Shown here piece after piece: positions 34,446 through 44,561 of a stretch of 64,000 nt of DNA. Numbering within the stretch: position 1 is the stretch's first letter; each line of letters opens with the position of its first letter. The translations under genes were made by a program, and so were the position numbers. The notes under the pieces are model-generated. The model did no database searches. It had not been told where the DNA came from and saw only the letters and a program-made list of their open reading frames with translations. The DNA is from Bradyrhizobium sp. Ce-3 (lineage in GTDB: Bacteria; Pseudomonadota; Alphaproteobacteria; Rhizobiales; Xanthobacteraceae), in assembly GCF_022835695.1 (NCBI RefSeq), contig NZ_BQUV01000005.1:248001-312000 (forward strand), given 5' to 3'.

Positions 34446-35545
34446 AGATCTGCATGCTGTCGAGTGTCCATTCGGCCAACGACATCAGAATTGTTGAGAA
34501 GGAAGCGCGAAGCCTGTCCGAGGCAGGTCACGAGGTGACCGTCGTGGCGCGGCCGCCGCGCCCAGGCGACAGCGGGCGCATCGCGTTCAAGCTGATCGAG
34601 CAGCCTTCGGTCGCCCGATGGAAGCGTCCGTGGGTTGCGGGGAGGGCGGCGATCGCGCTTGCCCGCGCATCCGGCGCCGATGTGGTGCAATTCCACGATC
34701 CCGAGCTGATCCCGTTTGCGCTCTTGCTTAGGCGCCAGCGTTGCAAGGTGGTCTATGACGTGCACGAGGACGTGCCGTCGGACATTCATTCCAAGCGCTG
34801 GATCTGGCCGTGGATGCGGCCTTTTGTGGCGCGCGCGATGGAGCTGGTGGAGCGGAGCGCCGCGCGGCGCTTTGATGCAGTCGTGGCGGCGACTCCGGCG
34901 ATCGCGGATCGCTTTCAAGGCTATGGCGCCGACGTCACGCTGGTCAGGAACACCGTACGGCTCGACGAATTCATCGCGCCGACGCCGATCACGAAGCGGC
35001 TCCGCCAGGCGGTGTATGTTGGCCGCACCAGCTTCGATCGCGGGCTGGTCGAAATGGTGGAAGCCTGCGCCGCGGTGGGCCTGCCGCTCGTGCTGGCCGG
35101 GACCATTGGCCGCGAAGAACAGGCCTGGCTTGAGAAATCATCCGCCGACGTGTCATACAGGGGCACGCTGGGACGCAGTGAGATCGCGACGCTGCTGAAT
35201 GAAAGTCTCATCGGACTCAATTTGCTGTTGCCCGAACCGAATTACTTGCTGTCACTTCCAACCAAGCTTTTTGAATACATGGCTGCTGGGCTACCCGTCA
35301 TTTCGAGTGATTTGCCGAAATCCAAGGAGATCGTCGAGGCCGCCGGCTGCGGCATCGTCGTGTCGCTCAGAGATCGCACGGCGCTTCTGGAGGGCCTGTC
35401 CAGGCTCGCGGACGACCCTCAACTGGCGATCGGATTGGGGCTGGCGGGGCGGGCGGCGGTTGCCCGGAACTTTAATTGGCAGCACGATGCCGCGGAACTC
35501 GACAGCCTCTACCGGCGATTTGCCTCGTCTGAGGCTGCGGCATGA
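34442..35545 (+). CDS. Glycosyltransferase family 4 (group 1) protein
   Basis: A 367-residue GT-B enzyme. The N-terminal MKICMLSSVHSANDIRIVEKEARSL and ADVVQFHDPELIP with VYDVHEDVP are characteristic of a group-1 subfamily. The C-terminal RGTLGRSEIATLLNESLIGLNLLLPEPNY, then LPTKLFEYMAAGLPVISSDLP, forms the donor site. Its start overlaps the amidotransferase stop and its end overlaps the next glycosyltransferase start (ATGA both times). This gives a tightly coupled three-gene unit. Confidence 0.9.
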   Translation: MKICMLSSVHSANDIRIVEKEARSLSEAGHEVTVVARPPRPGDSGRIAFKLIEQPSVARWKRPWVAGRAAIALARASGADVVQFHDPELIPFALLLRRQRCKVVYDVHEDVPSDIHSKRWIWPWMRPFVARAMELVERSAARRFDAVVAATPAIADRFQGYGADVTLVRNTVRLDEFIAPTPITKRLRQAVYVGRTSFDRGLVEMVEACAAVGLPLVLAGTIGREEQAWLEKSSADVSYRGTLGRSEIATLLNESLIGLNLLLPEPNYLLSLPTKLFEYMAAGLPVISSDLPKSKEIVEAAGCGIVVSLRDRTALLEGLSRLADDPQLAIGLGLAGRAAVARNFNWQHDAAELDSLYRRFASSEAAA

Positions 35546-36759
35546 ACATCTGGCTGGTGCATCCCTTTGCCGGCGGACCCGGCCTGGGGCGTCACTATCG
35601 TCCGTTCTGGCTGGCGGACGCCTGGGGCAAGATGGGGCACCGGGTGGTGGTGGTCAGTGCCGCCTTCCATCATCTGCACAGGCAGCCGCGCGTTCCCGGG
35701 CCGCAGCGGATCAACGACATCGACTTCTGGTTTCTCGATACACCGCGCTATGGCAGCGGCAGCCTGGGGCGGCTCCGCAACAATTTGAGCTTCGGGCCGG
35801 CCTTCGGCTCGGCGGCGGCTGCAATTGCCGCAGAGTTCGGCAAACCGGATCTGATGATCGCGTCGAGCCCGCATCTGTTCTTCGTCTCAGCATCGCATCA
35901 GGTCGCGCGGCGTTTCGATGCGAGGTTCTGGCTGGAGGTCCGCGACCTCTGGCCGGAGAGCATCATCGCGCTCGGAATGACCCCGGCATGGCATCCGTTG
36001 ATGAAGGTGCTCGGCTGGAAGGAGCGCTCCGCGTATCGTGCGGCAGACCGCGTGATCTGTCTGCTGGCCGGAGCAGAACCCCATATGCGGGCGCGCGGCT
36101 TGCCGGCCGGCAGGTTTCAGTGGATTCCGAATGGGGTTTCCGACGGCGAGATCCAGAGCGCGCTGACGATCGAGGGGCTTCGCCACCCCCTGATCGATCG
36201 CATCAATCTGCTGAGGCAGCAGGGTAGGCGGGTGGTGCTCTATGCCGGCGGCATGGGTCCTCCGAACGCCGTGGAGGCGATTCTCGATGCGGCTGCCATC
36301 CTCGGCACGTCGAATCCCGAGATTCGTTTCGTGATGATCGGTTCAGGCACCTCGCGGGGCGCGCTCGAACAGCGGGCGGCGGCGCTTGGCAATGCGGAGT
36401 TTCACAACGAGGTCGATCGGTCGGTCGTGCACGGCATGCTGCACGCCTCCGATTGCGCGGTGGTTGCCTTCCACAAGAACGCGCTCTATCACCATGGCAT
36501 CAGCCCCAACAAGCTGTTCGACTACTGCCTGTTCGCGCCGCGCAGCGTCATTGCCTGCGAGGAGCGGGCGCTGGCCGGTCTCGCGGATCTGGTGACCGCG
36601 CGATGCGCTCCTGACGATGCCGATGCGCTTGCGGCATCCCTGCGCGCCGCTCTCGACGGTCCGGCGCGTCCGCGAAGCGATCGTGTCGCCGCCGCGCAGC
36701 GCTACAGCTATTCGACGCTTGCTGCGCAGTATCTGGCCAAACCCGGTGATCCGGCCTGA
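35542..36759 (+). CDS. WbuB-like glycosyltransferase family 4 protein
   Basis: A 405-residue GT-B transferase. The N-terminus MNIWLVHPFAGGPGLGRHYRPFWLA and the core FWLEVRDLWPESIIALGM with RADRVICLL-like segment (here YRAADRVICLLAG) match WbuB-type fucosaminyl/hexosaminyl transferases. The donor side shows VLYAGGMGPPNAVEAILDAA and HHGISPNKLFDYCLFAPRSVIA. It is the last gene of the 32631-36759 unit. The sugar specificity is unknown. Confidence 0.88.
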   Translation: MNIWLVHPFAGGPGLGRHYRPFWLADAWGKMGHRVVVVSAAFHHLHRQPRVPGPQRINDIDFWFLDTPRYGSGSLGRLRNNLSFGPAFGSAAAAIAAEFGKPDLMIASSPHLFFVSASHQVARRFDARFWLEVRDLWPESIIALGMTPAWHPLMKVLGWKERSAYRAADRVICLLAGAEPHMRARGLPAGRFQWIPNGVSDGEIQSALTIEGLRHPLIDRINLLRQQGRRVVLYAGGMGPPNAVEAILDAAAILGTSNPEIRFVMIGSGTSRGALEQRAAALGNAEFHNEVDRSVVHGMLHASDCAVVAFHKNALYHHGISPNKLFDYCLFAPRSVIACEERALAGLADLVTARCAPDDADALAASLRAALDGPARPRSDRVAAAQRYSYSTLAAQYLAKPGDPA

Positions 36760-36813
36760 AGTGTGGCCGTTGCAACACAGCTCTTCGAGGGAATTTCTTT
36801 TATAATCAAATAG

Positions 36814-36873
36814 TTGACGTGTTCATGGTGTGAACGAATTTGCTTGACGTTCATCGTGTGAACGAGGTATCAG
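36814..36873 (+). promoter_or_regulatory. Predicted promoter with two GTTCA-N5-TGAAC operators upstream of the regulator/NusG-like pair
   Basis: Two palindromes lie 28 bases apart: GTTCA-TGGTG-TGAAC (36821-36835) and GTTCA-TCGTG-TGAAC (36849-36863). Each is preceded by TTGACG (36814-36819, 36844-36849). The second has TATCAG (36868-36873) at an 18-base spacing, a plausible -10. The operator fills the -35/-10 spacer, as expected for repression. The likely binder is the winged-helix protein encoded just downstream, giving autoregulation. The upstream copy may be an auxiliary site. Confidence 0.7.
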
Positions 36874-36896
36874 CCTGCCCAGTGGGGATAGGCGTG

Positions 36897-37535
36897 ATGG
36901 CAGGCACTCTACCGACGGATGAGAATGACAGCGACCGGCTCGTGCTCGGGCTGCTCACCTCTCTTGAGGCGGATGGCGCGCAATCGCAGCGGCGGATCGC
37001 GGCCGAACTGGGCGTCGCGCTCGGCCTGGTCAACGCCTACCTGAAGCGGACGATCAAGAAGGGCTTCGTCAAGGTCGGGTCGGCGCCGGCACGGCGATAT
37101 GCCTACTACCTGACGCCGCAGGGCTTCTCCGAGAAATCGCGGCTCACCGTCCAGTTCCTGTCCGACTCCTTTTCGCTCTTCCGCAAGGCGAAAGAGGAAT
37201 ATGGCAAGCTGTTCGAACGCGCGCAGGCGCGTGGCTTCCGGCGGGTGGTGCTTGCCGGGCAGTCGGACCTTTGCGAAATCGCGATCCTGTGCGCGGTCGA
37301 CGGGCCGATCTCGGTCCTAGCGATCGTTGATCCCGATGCAACCGTGACCCGGTTTATCGGCGTCAAGGTGGTTTCCTCCTACGCGTTGGTGGACGAACCG
37401 TTTGATGCTGTCGTCGTGACCCATTTGACCGGCGCGCGAAATGTATTCGACCAGGCGGTCAGCGAGTTCGGGGCGGAGAAGGTGCTCGCTCCGGACCTGC
37501 TGGGCTTGCGTCCAAAGCAGCCGCAGGGGGCGTGA
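36897..37535 (+). CDS. Winged-helix transcriptional regulator with Rossmann-like C-terminal domain
   Basis: A 212-residue protein. Residues about 10-75 form a MarR/TrmB-like winged helix (VLGLLTSLEADGAQSQRRIAAEL and VNAYLKRTIKKGFVKV, with the wing ARRYAYYLTPQGF). The C-terminal part, about 105-200, resembles a nucleotide- or nucleotide-sugar-binding Rossmann domain as in PglD-type enzymes (FRRVVLAGQSDLCEIAILCA, VLAIVDPDA, FDAVVVTHL). ATG 36897 follows GGGGATAGG. It is fused by a TGATG overlap to the NusG-like gene. It is likely a local repressor or sensor of polysaccharide precursors, acting on the GTTCA-N5-TGAAC sites. Confidence 0.75.
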   Translation: MAGTLPTDENDSDRLVLGLLTSLEADGAQSQRRIAAELGVALGLVNAYLKRTIKKGFVKVGSAPARRYAYYLTPQGFSEKSRLTVQFLSDSFSLFRKAKEEYGKLFERAQARGFRRVVLAGQSDLCEIAILCAVDGPISVLAIVDPDATVTRFIGVKVVSSYALVDEPFDAVVVTHLTGARNVFDQAVSEFGAEKVLAPDLLGLRPKQPQGA

Positions 37536-38050
37536 TGGCGATGCAGCCCGGTTCGCGCTGGTACGTTGTGCAGACGCAGGTCAATGCCGAAGCGAAGGCG
37601 GCGGCAGGCCTCGTGCGACAGGGATTTGCCACCTACCTTCCGCGCTATCAGCGCCGCCGCAGTCATGCGCGGAAGGTGGAATTGGTGCCGCGGCCGCTGT
37701 TCCCGCGCTACCTCTTCGTCGCCATCGACGTTGCGGCCCAGCGCTGGCGCGCCATTCAATCGACGCTTGGCGTTTCGCACCTCGTGTGCGTGGGAGACCG
37801 GCCGGCTGAGGTGGAAAGTGGTGTCATCGACACGCTGAAATCGCGCGAGGACGAAGCCGGATTCATCCAGCTCGTGCGCCGGCCGGCTTTCTCGCCCGGT
37901 GACACCGTGCGAATTGTCCAGGGTGCATTCGTCGACAGTCTTGCGCTTGTCGAAGATGCCAGCGATCACCATCGCGTGGCGGTTCTCTTGAACCTGCTGG
38001 GCCGCAAGGTTCGCGTTCTTGTCGGGGCGGATCTGATCGCCGCGGCTTGA
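37535..38050 (+). CDS. NusG/RfaH-like transcription elongation (antitermination) factor
   Basis: A 171-residue NusG paralogue. The NGN domain is RWYVVQTQVNAEAKAAAGLV, then GFATYLPRYQRRR, and VELVPRPLFPRYLFVAID. The C-terminal KOW domain is SPGDTVRIVQGAFVDSLALV. It lacks the neighbours of housekeeping nusG (secE, rplK). Specialised paralogues of this type bind RNA polymerase and let it read through long polysaccharide operons. The start overlaps the regulator stop by one base; GTG 37532 is an alternative. It sits at the head of about 25 kb of same-strand polysaccharide genes. Confidence 0.88.
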   Translation: MAMQPGSRWYVVQTQVNAEAKAAAGLVRQGFATYLPRYQRRRSHARKVELVPRPLFPRYLFVAIDVAAQRWRAIQSTLGVSHLVCVGDRPAEVESGVIDTLKSREDEAGFIQLVRRPAFSPGDTVRIVQGAFVDSLALVEDASDHHRVAVLLNLLGRKVRVLVGADLIAAA

Positions 38051-38076
38051 GTGCGTCTGCCGCCTGGCGGGCGTGA

Positions 38077-39716
<1,640 letters not shown>

Positions 39717-39755
39717 ACCAGCGTTTTTTTTCAAACCAACCTTCAGTTAACCCAG

Positions 39756-41201
39756 ATGATTCCAGTCACCCATCCGGTCTCTCCGCTCACTGCGGTCAAC
39801 GCGCCCAATATTCGGCGTCTGAATTTTCTGCTGCTCTGCGATTTCATGCCGGGCAGCGCCTCCACGATCATCGACCACGTCATGGGCCTGAAGGAGTTCT
39901 CCAGGCACTCGATCCAGATCTTCAACTCGAGGGGGGACGTCTCCGATGTGCTTGAGCTCGAGCGGTTTGACGGTGTCATCATCCACTATTCCCTCGTCGC
40001 CTGCATGGACACCTATATTGGCCCCAATCTGCGGGCCGCCATCTGCAGGTTCAGGGGGCTGAAGGCGGCCTTCATCCAGGACGAGTATCGCTGGATCAAC
40101 GACACGATGGCCGCGTTCCGGCAGCTCGGCGTCCACATCCTGTTCAGCGTCGTCCCGCAGGAGATCATGGACGACTACTATCCGCAGGATCGGCTGCCGA
40201 ATGTGGTCCGGGAAACCGTGCTCACCGGCTACGTTCCGGGCGATTTGCTCGATCGGAAGGTGCCGCGTCTCGAGGATCGATCCATCGATGTCGGTTACCG
40301 CGCGAGAAAGGTTCCTGACTGGCTCGGAAGCTTTGCCCAGGAGAAGTGGCTGATTGCCGGTCGGTTCGAAGCGGATGCCGCCCCGTACGGACTGACCTGC
40401 GACATGTCCACGCGCGAGGAAGACCGCATCTACGGCGAGAACTGGATCAAGTTCCTTGCCAACTGCAAGGCCGTGCTCGGCACCGAGAGTGGTGCCAGCG
40501 TTTGCGATTTCACCGGCGAGATTCAGCGCAACGTGGATCAGCATCTGGCGCGCGACCCGTCGGCGAGCTTCGAAACGCTGCGCGATCTTTATTTCAAGGA
40601 TGAGGACAATCGGGTCATCCTTGCCGTCATCTCGCCGCGATGCTTCGAGGCGGCCGCGCTGCGAACATTGATGATCCTGTACGAGGGCACCTATTCCGGA
40701 AGGCTTGAGCCCTGGCAGCATTATGTGCCGCTGAAAAAGGATCATTCCAACATGGCCGAGGTCATGGAGGTGCTGCACGATCCGGTGCGGGCGCAGGAGA
40801 TCGTCGATCGGGCCTATCGTGAGGTTGCGCTCAATCCCGACAACAGCTTCGAGGCAATGGTCCGGCAGGTCGACCTCGCCATCGACCGTCGATATCAGCC
40901 TGACATGGCGGCAACGAAACGGTGTTATGCCGAAGGCGAGATCGTCGCGTTGCTCGAGCGCGAAAAGCGCCGCATGCGGCGGCGGGAGCTGGTCCAGAAG
41001 GTGATACGGAAGGCGAAGCAGAAGGCGAAGCAGATGGCGAACCAGACGGTGCGCCGCCGTCTGGTCGTCATCGTGAAGATCGTTGCAGCGAAGAGCGTCG
41101 TCCATGTGGCGCGCCTGACGCCGGGTCCGCTTCGTCGTTGGGCGAAACGGATCGTTTTGCGGCACACGAGGATTCGTCGCCTGATCGGGATCGATGCGTG
41201 A
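39756..41201 (+). CDS. Uncharacterised polysaccharide-locus protein, paralogous to the next gene
   Basis: A 481-residue protein I do not recognise. The order NFLLLCDFMPGSASTIIDHV, AFIQDEYRWIND, IDVGYRARKVPDWLG, IKFLANCKAVLGTESGASVCDFTGEIQ, and PRCFEAAALRTLMILYEGTYSG resembles a GT-B glycosyltransferase plan, where the last part would be the donor site. The C-terminal 75 residues are strongly basic (RRMRRRELVQKVIRKAKQ and more), suggesting membrane or polyanion contact. It shares many blocks with the protein at 41246, so the two arose by duplication. A sugar or phosphosugar transferase role is inferred, not shown. Confidence 0.6.
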   Translation: MIPVTHPVSPLTAVNAPNIRRLNFLLLCDFMPGSASTIIDHVMGLKEFSRHSIQIFNSRGDVSDVLELERFDGVIIHYSLVACMDTYIGPNLRAAICRFRGLKAAFIQDEYRWINDTMAAFRQLGVHILFSVVPQEIMDDYYPQDRLPNVVRETVLTGYVPGDLLDRKVPRLEDRSIDVGYRARKVPDWLGSFAQEKWLIAGRFEADAAPYGLTCDMSTREEDRIYGENWIKFLANCKAVLGTESGASVCDFTGEIQRNVDQHLARDPSASFETLRDLYFKDEDNRVILAVISPRCFEAAALRTLMILYEGTYSGRLEPWQHYVPLKKDHSNMAEVMEVLHDPVRAQEIVDRAYREVALNPDNSFEAMVRQVDLAIDRRYQPDMAATKRCYAEGEIVALLEREKRRMRRRELVQKVIRKAKQKAKQMANQTVRRRLVVIVKIVAAKSVVHVARLTPGPLRRWAKRIVLRHTRIRRLIGIDA

Positions 41202-41245
41202 CTTTTGCCGTCCCACGCTGCCGGATGCAGGGTTAATCTTCGATC

Positions 41246-42574
41246 GTGCGCATCCTGATCCTGCACGAACTCGACGATCTTGGCTCGGCGCGGCGTACGT
41301 CGATCAATCACGCGTTCGCACTCGTCAAATATGCGCCTCAGCACGAATATACGCTGCACAGCGCGCGCCAACCCGTCACTGCGCGCCTCCGTGAACAGGT
41401 CTTCGACGCGATCATTCTCGACACCACGTTTCTGTGCTGGAGATGGGCGAGGCCGAAATCGCTGTGGCTGGATCGGATCCTCGATGCCTACGACTTCGTC
41501 GCGAAATCGGATGCGGTCAAGGTGGCGCTGCCGCAGGACGAATACGACCATGCCGAAATACTCGACGACTGGCTGTCGGGCTGGAACGTCGATCTCATCT
41601 ATTCCGTCTGCTACGATCAGCATGCGGAGTTCTATCCTCGCGCGCGGAAGCATGCCCGGGTACTCGAGGCGCTTACCGGATACGTTGACGACGCCGACGT
41701 CGGCCTGATGCAGCGCTTTGCCGTCCCGTTCAAGAACCGGGAGATCGACGTCGGTTACAGGGCCAGGGCGCTGCCGGCGTATTATGGCAGGATTGGTCAG
41801 TTGAAGACCGAGTTGGGCGATCGCTTCCGCTCCAGCATGGCCGATCGCCAGCTGAAGCTGGATATCTCAACGCAGGCGCGCGACGCCCTCGTTGGCGACG
41901 CCTGGCTCCAGTTTCTCGGCAACAGCAAGTTCACCCTGGGCTGCGAGAGCGGAAGTTCGCTGCTGGACGCCAGAGGGGAAATCCGGGAATGCGTCGAGCG
42001 GCGGCTGCAGCGCAACCCGGCGGCCAGCTTCGAGGAATTGGAGCAGGCCTGCTTTGCCGGTCAGGATATGAGGAGCGCCTACACTGCAGCGGGTCCGCGT
42101 CTGTTCGAAGCGGCGATCGCGCGGTCCTGTCAGATCCTGACGCCCGGCAAATACGCCGGAGCCCTGCAGGCGGGTGAGCACTACATCGCGCTCGCGCCGG
42201 ATTGCTCGAATGCCGAAGATGTCTACGAGCAGATGCAGGACGAGGACGCCAACCAGGCGCGGATCGAGGCCTGTTACCGTGCCTTGGTCGAGGATCCGAA
42301 GTTCCGCTATAGGAATTTCGTGGCAGGTCTGCTAGCGGAAGTTCGTGATGCCGCGGTCAGGAAGGGCCGGCGACTCCCTGATTGCGATAGCTCAACCGGT
42401 ACGGTAACAGACGAGCTTGCCTTACGGGAATCGTTTACCCGCGCCGTTCTTCGGGCGCATCAGCATCACATCGAGGATGTGAAGGAAATCAGGTTGCTAC
42501 CCAATTTCCTTCACACAATTATCGTTACGCTTGTCCGCCAGATGCTGTCACTCGCGCGCAGAATTCGCGGATAG
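41246..42574 (+). CDS. Uncharacterised polysaccharide-locus protein, paralogous to the previous gene
   Basis: A 442-residue protein starting at GTG 41246 (MRILILHELDDLGSARRTSI). It shares with the gene at 39756 the blocks LPQDEYDHAE (versus FIQDEYRWIN), EIDVGYRARALPAYYG, WLQFLGNSKFTLGCESGSSLLDARGEI, RNPAASFEELEQACF, PRLFEAAIARSCQILTPGKYAGAL, and HYIALAPDCSN. It lacks the very basic tail but ends in a hydrophobic/basic stretch (LHTIIVTLVRQMLSLARRIRG). Like its partner it looks GT-B-like in layout but belongs to no family I can name. Confidence 0.6.
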   Translation: MRILILHELDDLGSARRTSINHAFALVKYAPQHEYTLHSARQPVTARLREQVFDAIILDTTFLCWRWARPKSLWLDRILDAYDFVAKSDAVKVALPQDEYDHAEILDDWLSGWNVDLIYSVCYDQHAEFYPRARKHARVLEALTGYVDDADVGLMQRFAVPFKNREIDVGYRARALPAYYGRIGQLKTELGDRFRSSMADRQLKLDISTQARDALVGDAWLQFLGNSKFTLGCESGSSLLDARGEIRECVERRLQRNPAASFEELEQACFAGQDMRSAYTAAGPRLFEAAIARSCQILTPGKYAGALQAGEHYIALAPDCSNAEDVYEQMQDEDANQARIEACYRALVEDPKFRYRNFVAGLLAEVRDAAVRKGRRLPDCDSSTGTVTDELALRESFTRAVLRAHQHHIEDVKEIRLLPNFLHTIIVTLVRQMLSLARRIRG

Positions 42575-42621
42575 CTTTAGTGTCTTTGCAGCGATCTTGA
42601 ATATCGAGGTTCTCTGAATTC

Positions 42622-44538
42622 ATGTGTGGCATTGCAGGATTTGCATCTCTGTCCGGTCATCCCGTCGCAAGGCGCGTCGCGTCGCTCAACGCGATGAGCA
42701 GCCTGATTGCGCATCGCGGGCCCGATGGCTCGGGGCAATGGAGCGATGACGCCGGAAGCGTCGGGCTGGTCCACCGCCGGCTTGCGATCATCGATTTGTC
42801 GCCTGCCGGCGCCCAGCCGATGAAGGGTGCCAACGGCACCGTGATTTCCTACAACGGAGAAATCTACAACTTCATCGAGCTTCGCGAGCAGCTCGCGGAC
42901 AGCTGGACGTTCCAGTCCCATTCGGACACCGAGGTGATCCTCGCCGCCTACGCCAAATGGGGCGAGCGCTGCGTCGATCATCTGCGCGGGATGTTCGCCT
43001 TTGCGATCTGGGACGAGCGAAACAAGAAGCTGTTTGCCGCTCGAGATCGCTTCGGGATCAAGCCGTTCTACTACACGGTGCAACAGGGGGTGTTCTACTT
43101 CGCCTCCGAGGCCAAGGCGCTGCTGCCGTTCCTGAGCGACATCGAAACCGACGCCGATGCGCTGAGCGAGTATCTCACGTTTCAGTACACGATCGGCAAG
43201 AAGACCCTGTTCAAGGGGATTTCGGCCCTGCTGCCCGGCCATCTGCTTCGGCTCGCGGGCGGCGACGTCATGACATCCCGGTACTGGGACGTGCAATACG
43301 ATGTCGATTTCGATCGCAGTCCCGCCTATTTCGAGCGGCGCTTCACCGAGCTGCTGTCCGACTCGATGCAGGTGCATTTGCGCTCCGACGTCCCGGTCGG
43401 CGGTTACGTGTCGGGTGGCCTCGACTCCAGCCTTGTCGCGCTGATGGCTTCCAAGCTGGATCACCGCAGCCGCGACGCTTTCCATGGCCGCTTCCTCGAA
43501 TTTCCCGGCTATGACGAGAGCGGCTACGCCAAGACCGTGACGGATCTGGCTGACATGTCGCTTCACATGGTCGACATCACTGCCGCCGATTTCCGCAACA
43601 GCATCGGCGACGTGATCTACCATCTGGACTTCCCGGTCGCCGGTCCCGGATCGTTTCCGCAATACATGGTGTCCGCGCTCGCGGCGAAGAACGTCAAGGT
43701 CGTGCTCGGCGGGCAGGGCGGCGACGAACTGCTCGGCGGCTATGCGCGCTACCTGGTCGCCTATTTCGAGCAATGCATCAAGGCGGCGGTCGACGGCACC
43801 TACCAGAGCGGACACTATGTGGTCACGATCGAGTCCATCGTGCCCAATCTCGGTCTGCTGCGTGAATACAAGCCGATGATCAAGGAGTTCTGGCGCGACG
43901 GCCTGTTCGAGGATCTCGATCGCAGGTACTTCCGCCTGGTCGATCGTTCGACCGACATGGTCGGTGAGGTCGATTGGAGCGCGCTGAACAAGGAGGCTGT
44001 GTTCGATTCTTTCCGCGCCATTTTCAACAACCAGGACAATGTGCGGAAGGAAGCCTATTTCGACAAGATGACGCACTTCGACTTCAAGTGCCTGTTGCCG
44101 GCGCTGCTTCAGGTCGAGGACCGCATGAGCATGGCGCACGGCCTGGAGAGCCGCGTGCCGTTGCTGGATCATCCGCTGGTGGAGTTTCTCGCCACCGTGC
44201 CGGCCGACGTCAAGTTCATGGGCGGGCAGATGAAGCAGCTCATGAAGACGGCGTATCGCGACACCTTGCCGAAAGCGCTGTTGCAGCGGCGCGACAAGAT
44301 GGGCTTCCCGGTGCCGCTGAAGGAATGGTTCGATGGCGAGCTGAAGGACTTTGTGCTCGACATCTTCGGCGAACAGCGCTCGAAGCATCGCCCGTTCTTC
44401 AACAGCGATGTCGTGCTTTCCAGCTTCGGCGGGCAATCCCGCTTCTCTCGAAAGACCTGGGGTCTTCTCAGTCTGGAACTCTGGCACCAACGGTTTCATG
44501 ACCGGGCGGCCGAGTTCCGCGCGATGGTCAGTGCTTAA
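42622..44538 (+). CDS. Asparagine synthetase-like glutamine amidotransferase (paralogue 3)
   Basis: A 638-residue AsnB-type enzyme. Cys2 follows ATG 42622. The glutaminase motifs are IAHRGPDG, VHRRLAIID and SYNGEIYN (77-83). The PP-loop SGGLDSS is at 264-270, with GGQGGDELLGGYARY further on and RMSMAHGLESRVPLLDH near the end of the synthase core. All catalytic elements appear intact. In the middle of an aminouronic acid locus it is a good candidate to turn a uronic acid into a uronamide. It is followed after 23 bases by SDR genes. Confidence 0.92.
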   Translation: MCGIAGFASLSGHPVARRVASLNAMSSLIAHRGPDGSGQWSDDAGSVGLVHRRLAIIDLSPAGAQPMKGANGTVISYNGEIYNFIELREQLADSWTFQSHSDTEVILAAYAKWGERCVDHLRGMFAFAIWDERNKKLFAARDRFGIKPFYYTVQQGVFYFASEAKALLPFLSDIETDADALSEYLTFQYTIGKKTLFKGISALLPGHLLRLAGGDVMTSRYWDVQYDVDFDRSPAYFERRFTELLSDSMQVHLRSDVPVGGYVSGGLDSSLVALMASKLDHRSRDAFHGRFLEFPGYDESGYAKTVTDLADMSLHMVDITAADFRNSIGDVIYHLDFPVAGPGSFPQYMVSALAAKNVKVVLGGQGGDELLGGYARYLVAYFEQCIKAAVDGTYQSGHYVVTIESIVPNLGLLREYKPMIKEFWRDGLFEDLDRRYFRLVDRSTDMVGEVDWSALNKEAVFDSFRAIFNNQDNVRKEAYFDKMTHFDFKCLLPALLQVEDRMSMAHGLESRVPLLDHPLVEFLATVPADVKFMGGQMKQLMKTAYRDTLPKALLQRRDKMGFPVPLKEWFDGELKDFVLDIFGEQRSKHRPFFNSDVVLSSFGGQSRFSRKTWGLLSLELWHQRFHDRAAEFRAMVSA

Positions 44539-44561
44539 ACTTCTCAATCTGGATGGTGGCT

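Noticed and set aside
42577-44547. 656-codon minus-strand open frame opposite the third asparagine synthetase gene
   Set aside because: The plus strand carries Cys2, YNGEIYN and the PP-loop in frame. The minus frame is featureless.
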